Assembly (NCBI GenBank): GCA_910588635.1
Contig: CAJUPW010000008.1
Location: forward strand, 11,697-75,696
Length of the DNA stretch: 64,000 bases
Direction: 5' to 3'
Origin: an uncultured Oscillospiraceae bacterium
Lineage (GTDB): Bacteria; Bacillota; Clostridia; Oscillospirales; Oscillospiraceae
Shown: piece by piece, positions 16,987-24,644 of the stretch
How positions within the stretch are numbered: position 1 is the first letter of the stretch
Layout of the letters: each line of letters starts with the position of its first letter
Position numbers and translations under genes: made by a program
Notes under the pieces: model-generated
What the model saw: only the letters and a program-made list of their open reading frames with translations
Databases searched by the model: none
What the model was told of the DNA's origin: nothing

Positions 16987-17430
16987 CTAAAAGCGAAATG
17001 TAGTTACAAAGCTGCTGCCGCCAAATGTAATGTATTCCAAAACGTATCTGCCGCTTTCGTCAGATATTACAATCGGTATGTCCGATCTGGTGGCGGACAG
17101 GAATGTCAGAGAAAATTCGGCCCCCTCCATGATCTGTTCGGAATATCCGCCGGCCGAGACCCTGATTGGATACTGGACGGAAGCGTCATCGGAGAACAGC
17201 AGCCGTCCGGAAAGCGACAGCTTATATTGAAAAATTCCATTCTGATTCGCCATCTCCAAAATGGGGATTGAGTGAAACAGGGAGGGAAACAAAATAAACA
17301 GCGAAAGGGCAATGGAAATGATAAAGCAGATATACGGCAATTGTATCCGGTGGCAAAACCGATGCAGGTAATGCTTTGCCTTCAGCTTAAAAAGCTTGAA
17401 CCCGTCCAGTATGTCTTCCTTCTTACACAT
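16987..17430 (-). CDS. Small single-pass membrane protein, unknown
   Basis: A 147-residue protein of no recognised family. The basic N-terminus (about 1-34) is followed by one hydrophobic helix at about 34-55, then a beta-rich tail of about 90 residues ('QYKLSLSGRLLFSDD', 'GRYVLEYITFGG') that is probably extracytoplasmic by the positive-inside rule. First gene of the four-gene operon, 9 bases before the dCTP-deaminase-fold gene, whose product also has one TM helix, so the two may form a membrane complex (inference). Confidence 0.7.
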   Translation of the reverse strand: MCKKEDILDGFKLFKLKAKHYLHRFCHRIQLPYICFIISIALSLFILFPSLFHSIPILEMANQNGIFQYKLSLSGRLLFSDDASVQYPIRVSAGGYSEQIMEGAEFSLTFLSATRSDIPIVISDESGRYVLEYITFGGSSFVTTFRF

Positions 17431-17470
17431 AAAAGCTTTACCTCGTACGATTCAAGTTGAACCAATCAGG

Positions 17471-17497
17471 CGCGCGGTCTATCCATACAGACCGCGC
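17471..17497. repeat. Hairpin in 5' leader of the island operon
   Basis: A 9-bp perfect inverted repeat (GCGCGGTCT and AGACCGCGC) with an 8-base loop, about 60 bases downstream of the inferred transcription start and 40 bases before the first start codon. There is no T-run, so it could be an RNA structure, a protein-binding site or a remnant of insertion. Confidence 0.5.
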
Positions 17498-17562
17498 TCC
17501 CGTGATGAGTGATAGAGAGAACTAGAGGATTTTGCCGCAAAATGCTGTTCCTATTTATTGTA

Positions 17563-17591
17563 ATTATATCAGAAATTTTCCTCTTATGCAA
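17563..17591 (-). promoter_or_regulatory. Promoter of the four-gene island operon
   Basis: On the minus strand: TTGCAT, 17-base spacer, TATAAT, with an extended -10 TGA. Transcription would begin near 17556, leaving a leader of about 125 bases. It is the only strong promoter seen for the genes 17430 to 11531. Confidence 0.7.
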
Positions 17592-17654
17592 ATGGTTTTG
17601 TGCAAATCTCCGCCGCCGCGCGGTTCAGGAACAACACAGCCGTCCGGATATTTG

Positions 17655-18296
17655 CTACGCGCGGGCCAGCAGCCAGACATCCAGGGTGAGCAAAGCGCAG
17701 GACAGCCAGATGGCGGGCAGGTCCAGCAGTTCCACGGCCAGACTGCCCAGCTCGGCCCCCAGGGCGAACAGGAGGATCACGAGGAAATACAGTCTGGCCT
17801 TCCTGCGCTCCTGCCGGTCGCCGGTGCGCAGGAAGGCGCACAGGGACTCCATGCCGCCGCGCAGGTTGCCGATGCACATGGTGCTGGCGAAGGGAAAGCC
17901 CCCAATCTTCCGAAAGGCCTGAACCTGCATGGCGCAGGAGAAGGAGACTAGGGCGTTGGCGAGATGGTCCAGGGAATGGGGGATGAAGCCCACCAGGAAC
18001 AGCAGGAAAATCTCCCAGAGCAGCACCCGGCGCTGCCAGTGGGGCAGACGGACCCTGAGCCATTCCGCCGCCGCCACGCCCAGGGCGAAGGCCAGCACGG
18101 GGAGGAGGTAGCGGCCGGCCCGGCCCCAGTTTCCGTCGAACAGGCTCTGGCCCAGCAGGACGATGTTGCCCGTCTGGGCATTGGCGAACACCCTGCCCCG
18201 GCGGAGGTAGGTGTAGGTGTCCTGAAGTCCGCCGGAGAGAGTGAGCAGCGCCACCGGAAGCAGCCGCTCGGCGGCGGGATGCGCTTGTTGATCCAT
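17655..18296 (-). CDS. YoaK-family (DUF1275) membrane protein
   Basis: A 213-residue integral membrane protein with about six hydrophobic helices. The DUF1275 signature is clear: 'SGGLQDTYTYL' in TM1, 'NAQTGNIVLLG' after it, and 'GGFPFASTMCIGNLR' in the middle. Members are usually small predicted transporters of unknown substrate. It is divergent from the DUF1858 gene with 134 bases between. No link to the downstream minus-strand operon is needed, since that has its own promoter. Confidence 0.85.
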   Translation of the reverse strand: MDQQAHPAAERLLPVALLTLSGGLQDTYTYLRRGRVFANAQTGNIVLLGQSLFDGNWGRAGRYLLPVLAFALGVAAAEWLRVRLPHWQRRVLLWEIFLLFLVGFIPHSLDHLANALVSFSCAMQVQAFRKIGGFPFASTMCIGNLRGGMESLCAFLRTGDRQERRKARLYFLVILLFALGAELGSLAVELLDLPAIWLSCALLTLDVWLLARA

Positions 18297-18368
18297 ACGA
18301 TCATATCCTTGTGTTTGAAGTCATCTGATTATAACGCTGGTGTGCCCAAAAGGAAAGAAAAAAATTCG

Positions 18369-18397
18369 TTGCAAAAAAGCTGTGTATCGGTTATACT
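18369..18397 (+). promoter_or_regulatory. Promoter of DUF1858 gene
   Basis: TTGCAA, 17-base spacer, TATACT, 34 bases before the start codon. Confidence 0.8.
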
Positions 18398-18430
18398 ATC
18401 CCCATCCCAAATATAAACGGAGGAATTTTT

Positions 18431-18628
18431 ATGACCATCACCAAAGACACCGTAATCGGCGATATTCTGAAGATTGCCCCCCAGGCCGCCCCGATCTTCA
18501 TGGGCATCGGGATGCACTGCCTGGGCTGTCCTGCCTCTCAGGGCGAGACCGTGGAGGAGGCGTGCATGGTCCACGGTGTGGACGTGAACGAGCTGTTGGC
18601 CCAGGTCAACAAGCTGATCAGCAAGTGA
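18431..18628 (+). CDS. DUF1858 / hybrid-cluster-associated redox disulfide protein
   Basis: A 65-residue cytoplasmic protein of the DUF1858 family, found alone or beside hybrid-cluster proteins. The hallmark is the CxxC segment 'MHCLGCPAS' at about 34-42, preceded by 'IGDILKIAPQAAPIFMGIG', the usual N-terminal helix pair. Thought to be a redox-active or metal-binding adaptor; its partner is not in view. Own promoter and own terminator make it monocistronic. GGAGG lies 7 bases before the ATG. Confidence 0.9.
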   Translation: MTITKDTVIGDILKIAPQAAPIFMGIGMHCLGCPASQGETVEEACMVHGVDVNELLAQVNKLISK

Positions 18629-18635
18629 TACCCCT

Positions 18636-18664
18636 ATCGCCCTCCCCGGAGGGCGATTATTTTT
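18636..18664 (+). terminator. Intrinsic terminator after DUF1858 gene
   Basis: A 10-bp stem (ATCGCCCTCC and complement) with a CC loop, then TATTTTT. Confidence 0.85.
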
Positions 18665-18668
18665 GACC

Positions 18669-18697
18669 TTTACAGGTGAAAGCTGTTGTGCTAAAAT
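18669..18697 (+). promoter_or_regulatory. Promoter of the short-ORF-trmK-nif3 operon
   Basis: TTTACA, 17-base spacer, TAAAAT with an extended -10 (TGC). It lies directly after the preceding terminator and 33 bases before the 49-codon reading frame. Confidence 0.7.
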
Positions 18698-18730
18698 AAG
18701 CACAAACGTTCGATACATTGAGGTGACAGA

Positions 18731-18880
18731 ATGAAATTCTGCGTGCTGATGGGCAGCCCCTGGGAGAACGGCGGCGCCGCCTCCATGAAGGCCTTGACGG
18801 ATCGGGCCATTTACACCGGAATGAAGAACTGCGACTTTGTCCAGGCCATCCGGATGCCTGTCCGGAGGTCGGAGCTGTGA
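18731..18880 (+). CDS. Short 49-residue ORF, probable remnant of a flavodoxin-like FMN reductase
   Basis: A 49-codon frame with a good GAGGTG ribosome-binding site 6 bases before its ATG. The first ~14 residues, 'MKFCVLMGSPWENGG', look like the start of NADPH-dependent FMN reductases ('GSPR.NG'), but the flavin-binding remainder is missing, so it may be an internally deleted gene. Its TGA overlaps the GTG start of trmK (GTGA at 18877-18880), so it can act as a translated leader that couples ribosomes into trmK. Both readings are inference. Confidence 0.5.
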   Translation: MKFCVLMGSPWENGGAASMKALTDRAIYTGMKNCDFVQAIRMPVRRSEL

Positions 18881-19581
18881 GGGGGCCGGAGTTGTCCCCC
18901 CGCCTGCGGATGGTGGGGGAGCTGGTGCCTGAGGGGGCCCGGCTGGCCGACGTGGGCACCGACCACGCCTACCTGCCTGCGGCTCTGATTCTGGAGGGTA
19001 AGATTCCCTGGGCCATCGCCGCCGACCTGCGGCAAGGCCCCCTGAACCGGGCCCGGGCCACTGTGCGGGAATACGGTTTGACAGGGAAGGTGGCCTTCCG
19101 GCTGTGCGACGGGCTGTCGGGCATCCGGCCCGGCGAGGTGGACGCCGTGGCGGCCGCCGGCATGGGCGGGGAGACCATCGCCGCCATTCTGACCGCCGCC
19201 CCCTGGACCCTGGAGAGAGACATACCCCTGATTTTACAACCCATGTCCTCTTTCCCCGATCTGCGAAAGTGGCTTGGGGAGAACGGCTTCGCCATTGAGA
19301 AGGAACAGCTTGCCCGGGAAGGGGAAACTCTTTACACCGCCCTGTTGGTCAGGACAGGGGAGATGGCCCCCCTGTCCCCGGCGGAGCTGTGGGCGGGGAA
19401 GAACACGGCCGATCCTCTGCGCGGGGATTGGCTGGACCGCTGGCTGGCCAGAGTCCGCCGGGCGCTGGAGGGGATGAGCCGGGCCCGGAGAGAGGAGGTG
19501 CCCGCCCGGAAGCGGGAGCTGGAGGAGGTCGCGGCCGGCCTTATTGACATGAAAAAGGAGTGGGAACAGTGGCAGACGTGA
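18877..19581 (+). CDS. trmK: tRNA (adenine22-N1)-methyltransferase
   Basis: SAM-dependent methyltransferase that makes m1A22 in tRNA. 234 residues, the family's usual length. Class I SAM motif at 'LADVGTDHAYLP' (about 23-34), acidic motif II 'AIAADL', and the family-specific 'AAAGMGGETI' (about 92-101) and 'LILQPMSSFPDLRKWL'. The C-terminus is a coiled-coil helix rich in Arg and Glu, as in B. subtilis TrmK. The GTG start overlaps the stop of the short ORF. Followed by nif3, the same pairing as yqfN-yqfO in Bacillus. Confidence 0.93.
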   Translation: MRGPELSPRLRMVGELVPEGARLADVGTDHAYLPAALILEGKIPWAIAADLRQGPLNRARATVREYGLTGKVAFRLCDGLSGIRPGEVDAVAAAGMGGETIAAILTAAPWTLERDIPLILQPMSSFPDLRKWLGENGFAIEKEQLAREGETLYTALLVRTGEMAPLSPAELWAGKNTADPLRGDWLDRWLARVRRALEGMSRARREEVPARKRELEEVAAGLIDMKKEWEQWQT

Positions 19582-20366
19582 GAGATATTTACCGCTTTAT
19601 GGACCGGATTGCCCCCTTTCGCACCCAGGAGGACTTCGACAACGCCGGTTTTCTAGTGGGTCGGGGGGACCGGGAGGTCAACAGGATTTTGGTGGCTCTG
19701 GATATCACCGGAGAGGTGGCGGGGGAGGCCGCCCGCTGGGGCGCGGAGCTGATTGTGGCCCACCACCCGGTGATTTTTAGTCCGGTGAAGTCGGTGACAG
19801 ACGAGAGCCTGGTGGGGCGCGTGCTTCTGGAGCTGGTGGAAAATAAGATGGCCGCCATCTGCGCCCACACCAACCTGGACGCCGCCCACGGCGGGGTCAA
19901 CGGCTGTCTGGCCCGGGCGCTGGAGCTGACCGGGATCGGCCAGCTGTGCCAGGCGGGGGTGGACGACAAGGGCCGGCCCTACGGCATCGGCCGGACGGGG
20001 ACGGCCCACCGGCCGGGGCTGTCCGCGGCGGAGTACGCCGCCTTTGTGAAGGAGAAGCTGGGCTCCGCCTGTGTGCGGTTTGCGGACGGGGGCCAGCCGG
20101 TCTCCAAGGTGGCGGTGGGAGGCGGCGCCTGCGGCTCGATGCTGGAGGACGCCCTCGCCCAGGGCTGCGACACCTTCGTTACCGCCGACCTGAAATACAA
20201 CCAGTTTTTGGACGCCAGGGCCCTGGGCCTTAACCTGCTGGACGCCGGCCACTTTCCCACGGAAAATGTGGTGTGCGCCCCGCTGGCCCGGCGTCTGGCC
20301 AAGGAATTTCCCCAGGTGGAGGTGATGGTGTCCCAGGTCCACACAGAGGTCTGTTCCAATGTATAA
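19569..20366 (+). CDS. Nif3-like dinuclear metal-centre protein
   Basis: A 265-residue NIF3/YqfO-family protein lacking the PII-like insert of the long form. Metal ligands are visible: 'IVAHHPVIF' (about 62-70), 'CAHTNLDAA' (about 98-106), 'DAGHFPTE' and the late Glu in this family. It forms hexameric rings with a dinuclear metal site; the molecular role is unsettled (GTP cyclohydrolase IA-like or chaperone functions have been proposed). GTG 19569 is chosen because AAGGAG ends 8 bases upstream; GTG 19560 lies inside that site. It overlaps trmK by 13 bases and the next gene by 8. Confidence 0.9.
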   Translation: MADVRDIYRFMDRIAPFRTQEDFDNAGFLVGRGDREVNRILVALDITGEVAGEAARWGAELIVAHHPVIFSPVKSVTDESLVGRVLLELVENKMAAICAHTNLDAAHGGVNGCLARALELTGIGQLCQAGVDDKGRPYGIGRTGTAHRPGLSAAEYAAFVKEKLGSACVRFADGGQPVSKVAVGGGACGSMLEDALAQGCDTFVTADLKYNQFLDARALGLNLLDAGHFPTENVVCAPLARRLAKEFPQVEVMVSQVHTEVCSNV

Positions 20367-22026
20367 GCGGGAGAAAAGGGACTGGAAAGGGCCGGCTGGG
20401 ATGTTCCTGCTGCTGTTTCTGCTGGTGATGGTCCGGTACTGCGCCTTCGGGCTGCGGTACTACCCCCAGCTGGACGACTATATCCAGTACCATAACTACA
20501 CGCGGCTGTATGACTTTTCCACCCTTCAGGAGCTTACAGGAATTTTGTCCTCCCGGCCGCTGGCCGGGATTGCGGACTACTTTTTCTGGAGCCCCATGTT
20601 CGGCCATATGATCCTGGGGGTGGCCCTGATCTCGGCTCTGTACGCGGCCGCCGTCCTGCTGATCTGGGACATTTTGGGGCGGTACTTCAGGACCAGTCCC
20701 GTGCTGCCGGTTGTGATGGCCCTGCTCCCACTGGGGATCGAGGGGACCTATTGGATGTCGGCCTCTACCCGGGTGGTGACGGGGATGTTTTTCGCCGCCC
20801 TGGCGGTCCGGGCCTTTTTGAATTGGCTGGACGGGAAGGGGCGGGGCTGGCTGGTCCTCTACCTGATTTTTCAGATGCTCCCATTCGGCTTCTATGAGCA
20901 GGCGGGGCTGCTGTCCGTCACCATGACGGCGGGAGCGGCCATCCTGGAGCGGACCGGAAAGGGGAAGCCCTGGGGCCGGTGTGCCGCCGCCCTGTGGAGT
21001 GCGCCCGCCATGGGGCTGTACTTCCTGACCACCCGGCTGCTGGACAACGGCGGGGTGTACGGGAGCCGGGCTGAGATGATTCTCCCCGTCAGCCGGTACT
21101 ACTGGGATACGGTATTCCCGGAGATCATGGGACAGCTTCGGGACGCGTTTCTGAAGGGCGGCTTTTTCACCGCGGCCAAGGGCTTTGTCCGGGGGGCGCG
21201 GATGGTCCTCTCCGGGGAGCTGCTGCTGTGGGCCGCAGGGACAGCGGCGCTGTGCGTCCTGCTGGGGCTGCTGGCGCGGCGTAAGGAGCCGGAGGAGGGG
21301 GGAGACGCCCCTCTCTGGCTGGCTTTGCTGTCAGGCCTGCTGCTGGCGGCCGCTCCGATGAGCCTGTTTCTGGTGCTGAAAGATCCTTGGTTTTCCTTGC
21401 GGGGGACGGTGACCTCCTTCCCCGGTATCGCTCTGCTGGCCGACTCGCTGCTGGTGCGGCTGTGGGACAGGCTGGCCCTCAGAAGGGGCGGCCTGTCCGT
21501 CCTGGCGGCGGCAGCGGCCTTCGTGTTCTGTCTGGCGGGGGCCAGCGAAATTCGGGACTACCGGGATACCTATGAAAACGATCAGCGTATCGCCAGGCTG
21601 GTGCTGGAAGCGGAGGAGGAACCCTCCGCCGGCCGGATCGGGGTGCTGAACCTGGAGCCCTCCTATCTCCCCAACCAAAATTTTTATTACCACGAGCACA
21701 TCCACGGCTGTACCGAGAGCGGCTGGGCCTTTCACGGCCTGCTCACCGCCCTGGGCGGTGAGGTGGAGGCGGCCCCTCTGCCCGCCGACCCCCTGTATCG
21801 GGCCTGGAATCGGGAGGCCAACCATCCCTCGGGCTTTCAGACGCTCTACTGGTTTGACGGCGAGAGCCTGACCCCGGCGGTGCTGCGGGAGCTGGCGGAG
21901 AATACCTATCAGGTGCGGAACCGGCAGGGGGGACTGCTGGGGGTCATCTGGGAGGAGGACGGCATCGGCTACATCCGCCGCCCGGAGCAGCTCGCCCCGG
22001 GGCAGAGCTTTCTGCTGGAGGATTAA
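20359..22026 (+). CDS. Polytopic membrane protein, GT-C glycosyltransferase-like
   Basis: A 555-residue protein with about ten predicted TM helices and a soluble C-terminal domain of roughly 150 residues. The first extracytoplasmic loop contains 'RYYPQLDDYIQYHNY'; an acidic pair in this loop is a hallmark of GT-C lipid-phospho-sugar glycosyltransferases. No close family was recognised. It overlaps nif3 by 8 bases and has no independent promoter visible, so it is the last gene of the trmK operon. A role in glycan or wall polymer assembly is inference. Confidence 0.7.
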   Translation: MYKREKRDWKGPAGMFLLLFLLVMVRYCAFGLRYYPQLDDYIQYHNYTRLYDFSTLQELTGILSSRPLAGIADYFFWSPMFGHMILGVALISALYAAAVLLIWDILGRYFRTSPVLPVVMALLPLGIEGTYWMSASTRVVTGMFFAALAVRAFLNWLDGKGRGWLVLYLIFQMLPFGFYEQAGLLSVTMTAGAAILERTGKGKPWGRCAAALWSAPAMGLYFLTTRLLDNGGVYGSRAEMILPVSRYYWDTVFPEIMGQLRDAFLKGGFFTAAKGFVRGARMVLSGELLLWAAGTAALCVLLGLLARRKEPEEGGDAPLWLALLSGLLLAAAPMSLFLVLKDPWFSLRGTVTSFPGIALLADSLLVRLWDRLALRRGGLSVLAAAAAFVFCLAGASEIRDYRDTYENDQRIARLVLEAEEEPSAGRIGVLNLEPSYLPNQNFYYHEHIHGCTESGWAFHGLLTALGGEVEAAPLPADPLYRAWNREANHPSGFQTLYWFDGESLTPAVLRELAENTYQVRNRQGGLLGVIWEEDGIGYIRRPEQLAPGQSFLLED

Positions 22027-22054
22027 AATTTTCCCGAAAAAGGTAAAAAACCGC

Positions 22055-22083
22055 TTGCAATCCAGGGTTCTGTGTGATATACT
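22055..22083 (+). promoter_or_regulatory. rplS promoter
   Basis: TTGCAA, 17-base spacer, TATACT. Transcription starts near 22090, giving an 85-base leader. Confidence 0.85.
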
Positions 22084-22089
22084 TCCTTA

Positions 22090-22170
22090 GTCTGAATAAC
22101 GGGCGGTCCTCTGCGGCGTCTCCAAAGAGACAGAAAGGCCGGAATGAACGCCTATACAACAGGAGGAAAT
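22090..22170 (+). promoter_or_regulatory. Structured 5' leader of rplS, possible L19 autoregulatory element
   Basis: The leader contains a GTCTC-CAAA-GAGAC hairpin enclosed by GGGCG and CGCCT segments that could pair. Many Firmicutes have an L19 leader RNA here. The match is structural impression only, not sequence consensus. Confidence 0.3.
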
Positions 22171-22174
22171 TTTC

Positions 22175-22516
22175 ATGGATTTGATGAAAGCATTTACCGA
22201 GAAGTACAAAAAGGCTGAGCCCCCCAAGATGAACATCGGCGATACCGTCCGTGTTCACCTGCGGGTCAAGGAAGGCAGCCGTGAGCGTATCCAGGTTTTC
22301 GAGGGCACCGTCATCGCCAAGAAGCACGGCGGCATTGAGGAGAGCTTCACCGTCCGCCGCATTTCTTACGGCATCGGCGTGGAGAAGGTGTTCCCCCTCC
22401 ATGCTCCCTCTGTGGAGAAGGTGGAGGTCGTCCGAAAGGGCAAGGTGCGCCGCGCCAAGCTGTACTACCTGCGCGACCGCGTGGGCAAGGCCGCCAAGGT
22501 CAAGGAAGCGCTGTAA
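22175..22516 (+). CDS. rplS: 50S ribosomal protein L19
   Basis: A 113-residue protein at the 30S-50S interface. Typical segments are 'GDTVRVHLRVKEGSRERIQVFEG' cut by the family's conserved turns, 'RRISYGIGVEKVFP' and C-terminal 'RAKLYYLRDRVGKAAKVKE'. Strong AGGAGG upstream, own promoter and own terminator; here it is monocistronic rather than following trmD. Confidence 0.97.
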   Translation: MDLMKAFTEKYKKAEPPKMNIGDTVRVHLRVKEGSRERIQVFEGTVIAKKHGGIEESFTVRRISYGIGVEKVFPLHAPSVEKVEVVRKGKVRRAKLYYLRDRVGKAAKVKEAL

Positions 22517-22522
22517 TCAAAG

Positions 22523-22549
22523 AAGGAGCGGCTTTTGCCGCTCCTTTTT
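22523..22549 (+). terminator. Intrinsic terminator after rplS
   Basis: A 10-bp stem (AAGGAGCGGC and complement) with a TTTT loop and a T-run. Confidence 0.92.
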
Positions 22550-22575
22550 GAATATTTGGAATGGGAGGGGCATCT

Positions 22576-23301
22576 ATGGATGACGGGATCAAAACCTTAC
22601 AGCAGTGGATCGACGACAGCCATGCCATTGTCTTTTTCGGCGGGGCGGGGGTCAGCACCGAGAGCGGCATCCCGGATTTCCGCAGTGTGGACGGGCTGTA
22701 CAACCAGAAGTACGACTGGCCCCCGGAGCAGATTTTAAGCCGAACCTTCTTCGACGCCAAGCCGGAGGAGTTCTACCGCTTTTATCGGGACAAGATGCTC
22801 TGTCTGGATGCCCAGCCCAACGCCGCCCACAAAAAGCTGGCCGAGCTGGAGGCGGCGGGTAGGCTGAGAAGCGTGGTCACCCAGAACATCGACGGTCTCC
22901 ACCAGAAGGCCGGGTCCCGGCGGGTGTGGGAGCTCCACGGCAGCGTTCACCGCAACTACTGTATGAGGTGCCATAAGCCCTATTCGGCGGGGGAAATCAA
23001 AGAGGGGACAGGGGCGCCCAAATGCGGCTGCGGCGGGACCGTCAAGCCCGACGTGGTCCTCTACGAGGAGGGGCTGGACAGCGCCACCCTTGAGGGGGCA
23101 GTGGCCGACATCCGGGGAGCCGACCTGCTTATCATCGGCGGGACCTCCCTGGCGGTCTACCCCGCCGCTGGCCTTATTAACTATTTCCGAGGAAATCGGC
23201 TGGTGCTCATCAACAAGAGCGCCACTCCCTACGATGACCGGGCCGGCCTGGCCATCAACCTGCCTATCGGGGAGGTGCTGGGGCAGATCGAAGTGCGATG
23301 A
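22576..23301 (+). CDS. cobB: NAD-dependent protein deacylase, sirtuin
   Basis: A 241-residue canonical sirtuin that removes acyl groups from lysines using NAD. 'GAGVSTESGIPDFRS' binds NAD, 'TQNIDGLHQKAG' and 'LHGS' (catalytic His) follow, and four cysteines in 'CMRCHKPY' and 'CGCGG' form the zinc ribbon. The NAD-contact loop 'IIGGTSLAVYPAAGL' is intact. ATG 22576 is preferred over 22561 because GGAGGGG lies 6 bases upstream of it. The stop overlaps the start of the WYL regulator (ATGA). Distinct from the SIR2-like domain at 11531-14188, which has no zinc ribbon. Confidence 0.95.
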   Translation: MDDGIKTLQQWIDDSHAIVFFGGAGVSTESGIPDFRSVDGLYNQKYDWPPEQILSRTFFDAKPEEFYRFYRDKMLCLDAQPNAAHKKLAELEAAGRLRSVVTQNIDGLHQKAGSRRVWELHGSVHRNYCMRCHKPYSAGEIKEGTGAPKCGCGGTVKPDVVLYEEGLDSATLEGAVADIRGADLLIIGGTSLAVYPAAGLINYFRGNRLVLINKSATPYDDRAGLAINLPIGEVLGQIEVR

Positions 23302-24197
23302 AAAACAGCCGCCTTTTTGAGATTCTCTACCTTCTGGTGGAAAAGCGGGAGGTGACCGCCGGGGAGCTGGCCCGGCGGCTGGAGGTGTCGGAGCGCACCA
23401 TTTACCGGGATGTGGACGCCCTGTCTGCCGCCGGCATCCCCGTCTACGCCCAGAAGGGCAAGGGGGGCGGCATCCGGCTGATGGACCAGTTCGTGCTGGA
23501 CCGGGCCCTGCTGTCCAGAGAGCAGCAGGACGAAATCCTCTTCGCCCTCCAGGCCATCCGGGCCACGGCTGGGGGAGAGGAGGCGCTGTCCAGGCTGTCC
23601 GCCCTGTTCCGCCGGGAGGGGGGCGACTGGCTGGAGGTGGACTTTACCGACTGGGGCAGCGCCCCGGCGGAGCGGGAGAATTTTGCCCGGGTAAAGCGGG
23701 CCGTCCTGGAGCGCCGGCCTTTAAGCTTCACCTACTACAGCTCGGCGGGGGAGAAGAGCCGCCGCACCGTGGAGCCCGCCCGGCTGGTGTTCAAGTCCGG
23801 GTGCTGGTATCTGTCCGCTTTCTGCCGGAAGAAGCAGGACTGGCGCATTTTCCGGCTGGTCCGGATGGAGGACCTGTCTCCGGAGGAGGGAACCTGTCTG
23901 CCCAGAACGCCCCCGGAACGGCTGGAGCCCCCCAAGCCCGAGGGATACCGGGGAGTAGACCTGCGGCTGTTGTTTGCCCCCTCCGCCGCATGGCGGGTGC
24001 GGGACTACTTTCACCCGAAGGCAGTCGCCCTCCAGCCAGACGGTAATTTACTGGTAAACTGCACCTTCCCGGAGGACCAGTGGCTGCTGTCCTTTCTCCT
24101 GTCCTTCGGCGGCCAGCTGGAGGTGCTGTCCCCGGCCTACTGGCGGGACATTTTGAAAGAGGAGCTCAAAAAATCTTTAAAAGTTTATATAACCTGA
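23298..24197 (+). CDS. YafY-type HTH-WYL transcriptional regulator
   Basis: A 299-residue regulator with an N-terminal DeoR-like winged helix (about 1-60; 'LARRLEVSERTIYRDVDALSAAGIP'), a WYL domain in the middle (about 130-215), and a C-terminal WCX extension. WYL domains sense ligands, in some cases nucleic acids or nucleotides. Translationally coupled to cobB by ATGA. Its stop codon lies inside a 13-bp perfect inverted repeat that may be its own operator, followed by a small zinc-ribbon gene. Confidence 0.9.
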   Translation: MKNSRLFEILYLLVEKREVTAGELARRLEVSERTIYRDVDALSAAGIPVYAQKGKGGGIRLMDQFVLDRALLSREQQDEILFALQAIRATAGGEEALSRLSALFRREGGDWLEVDFTDWGSAPAERENFARVKRAVLERRPLSFTYYSSAGEKSRRTVEPARLVFKSGCWYLSAFCRKKQDWRIFRLVRMEDLSPEEGTCLPRTPPERLEPPKPEGYRGVDLRLLFAPSAAWRVRDYFHPKAVALQPDGNLLVNCTFPEDQWLLSFLLSFGGQLEVLSPAYWRDILKEELKKSLKVYIT

Positions 24198-24216
24198 CAG
24201 ACCCTGTCAGGTTATA
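24188..24216. promoter_or_regulatory. 13-bp perfect inverted repeat, candidate WYL-regulator operator
   Basis: TATAACCTGACAG, three bases, then its exact complement. It overlaps the regulator's stop codon and precedes the zinc-ribbon gene by 62 bases. There is no T-run, so an operator is more likely than a terminator. Assignment to the adjacent regulator is inference from position and symmetry. Confidence 0.55.
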
Positions 24217-24278
24217 GGGCGTATCCTTACGCCAGAGACAGGGGCATGGACCCCGGTCAAAATAAGGAGGTTTTTCAA

Positions 24279-24551
24279 ATGGAAGAACGGAAATTCTGTC
24301 AGTGCTGCGCCATGCCTCTGGACAAGCCCGAGGACCAGGGCACCGAGGCGGACGGCTCCCCCAGCGGCGACTACTGCCGCTACTGCTACCAGAACGGGGC
24401 TTTTACCGTCCCCGACGCCGCCATGGACGACATCATCGCCTTTAACCTGAAGTTCAATGCCGAGAACGGCCACCCATTCGGCCCGCAGGAGGAGGCGGAG
24501 AAGATGATGCGCAGCTGGTTCCCCACCCTGAAGCGGTGGAGGGAAGCGTGA
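24279..24551 (+). CDS. Putative zinc-ribbon protein
   Basis: A 90-residue protein. 'FCQCCAMPL' and 'YCRYCYQNG' supply two CxxC pairs (about residues 6-9 and 31-34) of a zinc ribbon; the rest is helical and ends in an Arg-rich tail. This putative zinc-ribbon family is often next to YafY-type regulators. ATG 24279 is chosen because AAGGAGG lies 9 bases upstream. Biochemical role unknown. Confidence 0.85.
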   Translation: MEERKFCQCCAMPLDKPEDQGTEADGSPSGDYCRYCYQNGAFTVPDAAMDDIIAFNLKFNAENGHPFGPQEEAEKMMRSWFPTLKRWREA

Positions 24552-24644
24552 CTTCAGAGGGCCTGACGAAAGAGACGCTCGGGCTGCGCCTGCCGTTATT
24601 TCGAATCCCGATTGCTGCGGCGTCGAACGTGTTCGGCGTTGTCA

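Noticed and set aside
11400..17600. Integrase, transposase or attachment sites bounding the low-GC operon
   Set aside because: No recombinase gene or flanking direct repeat was seen; horizontal origin rests on composition and content only.
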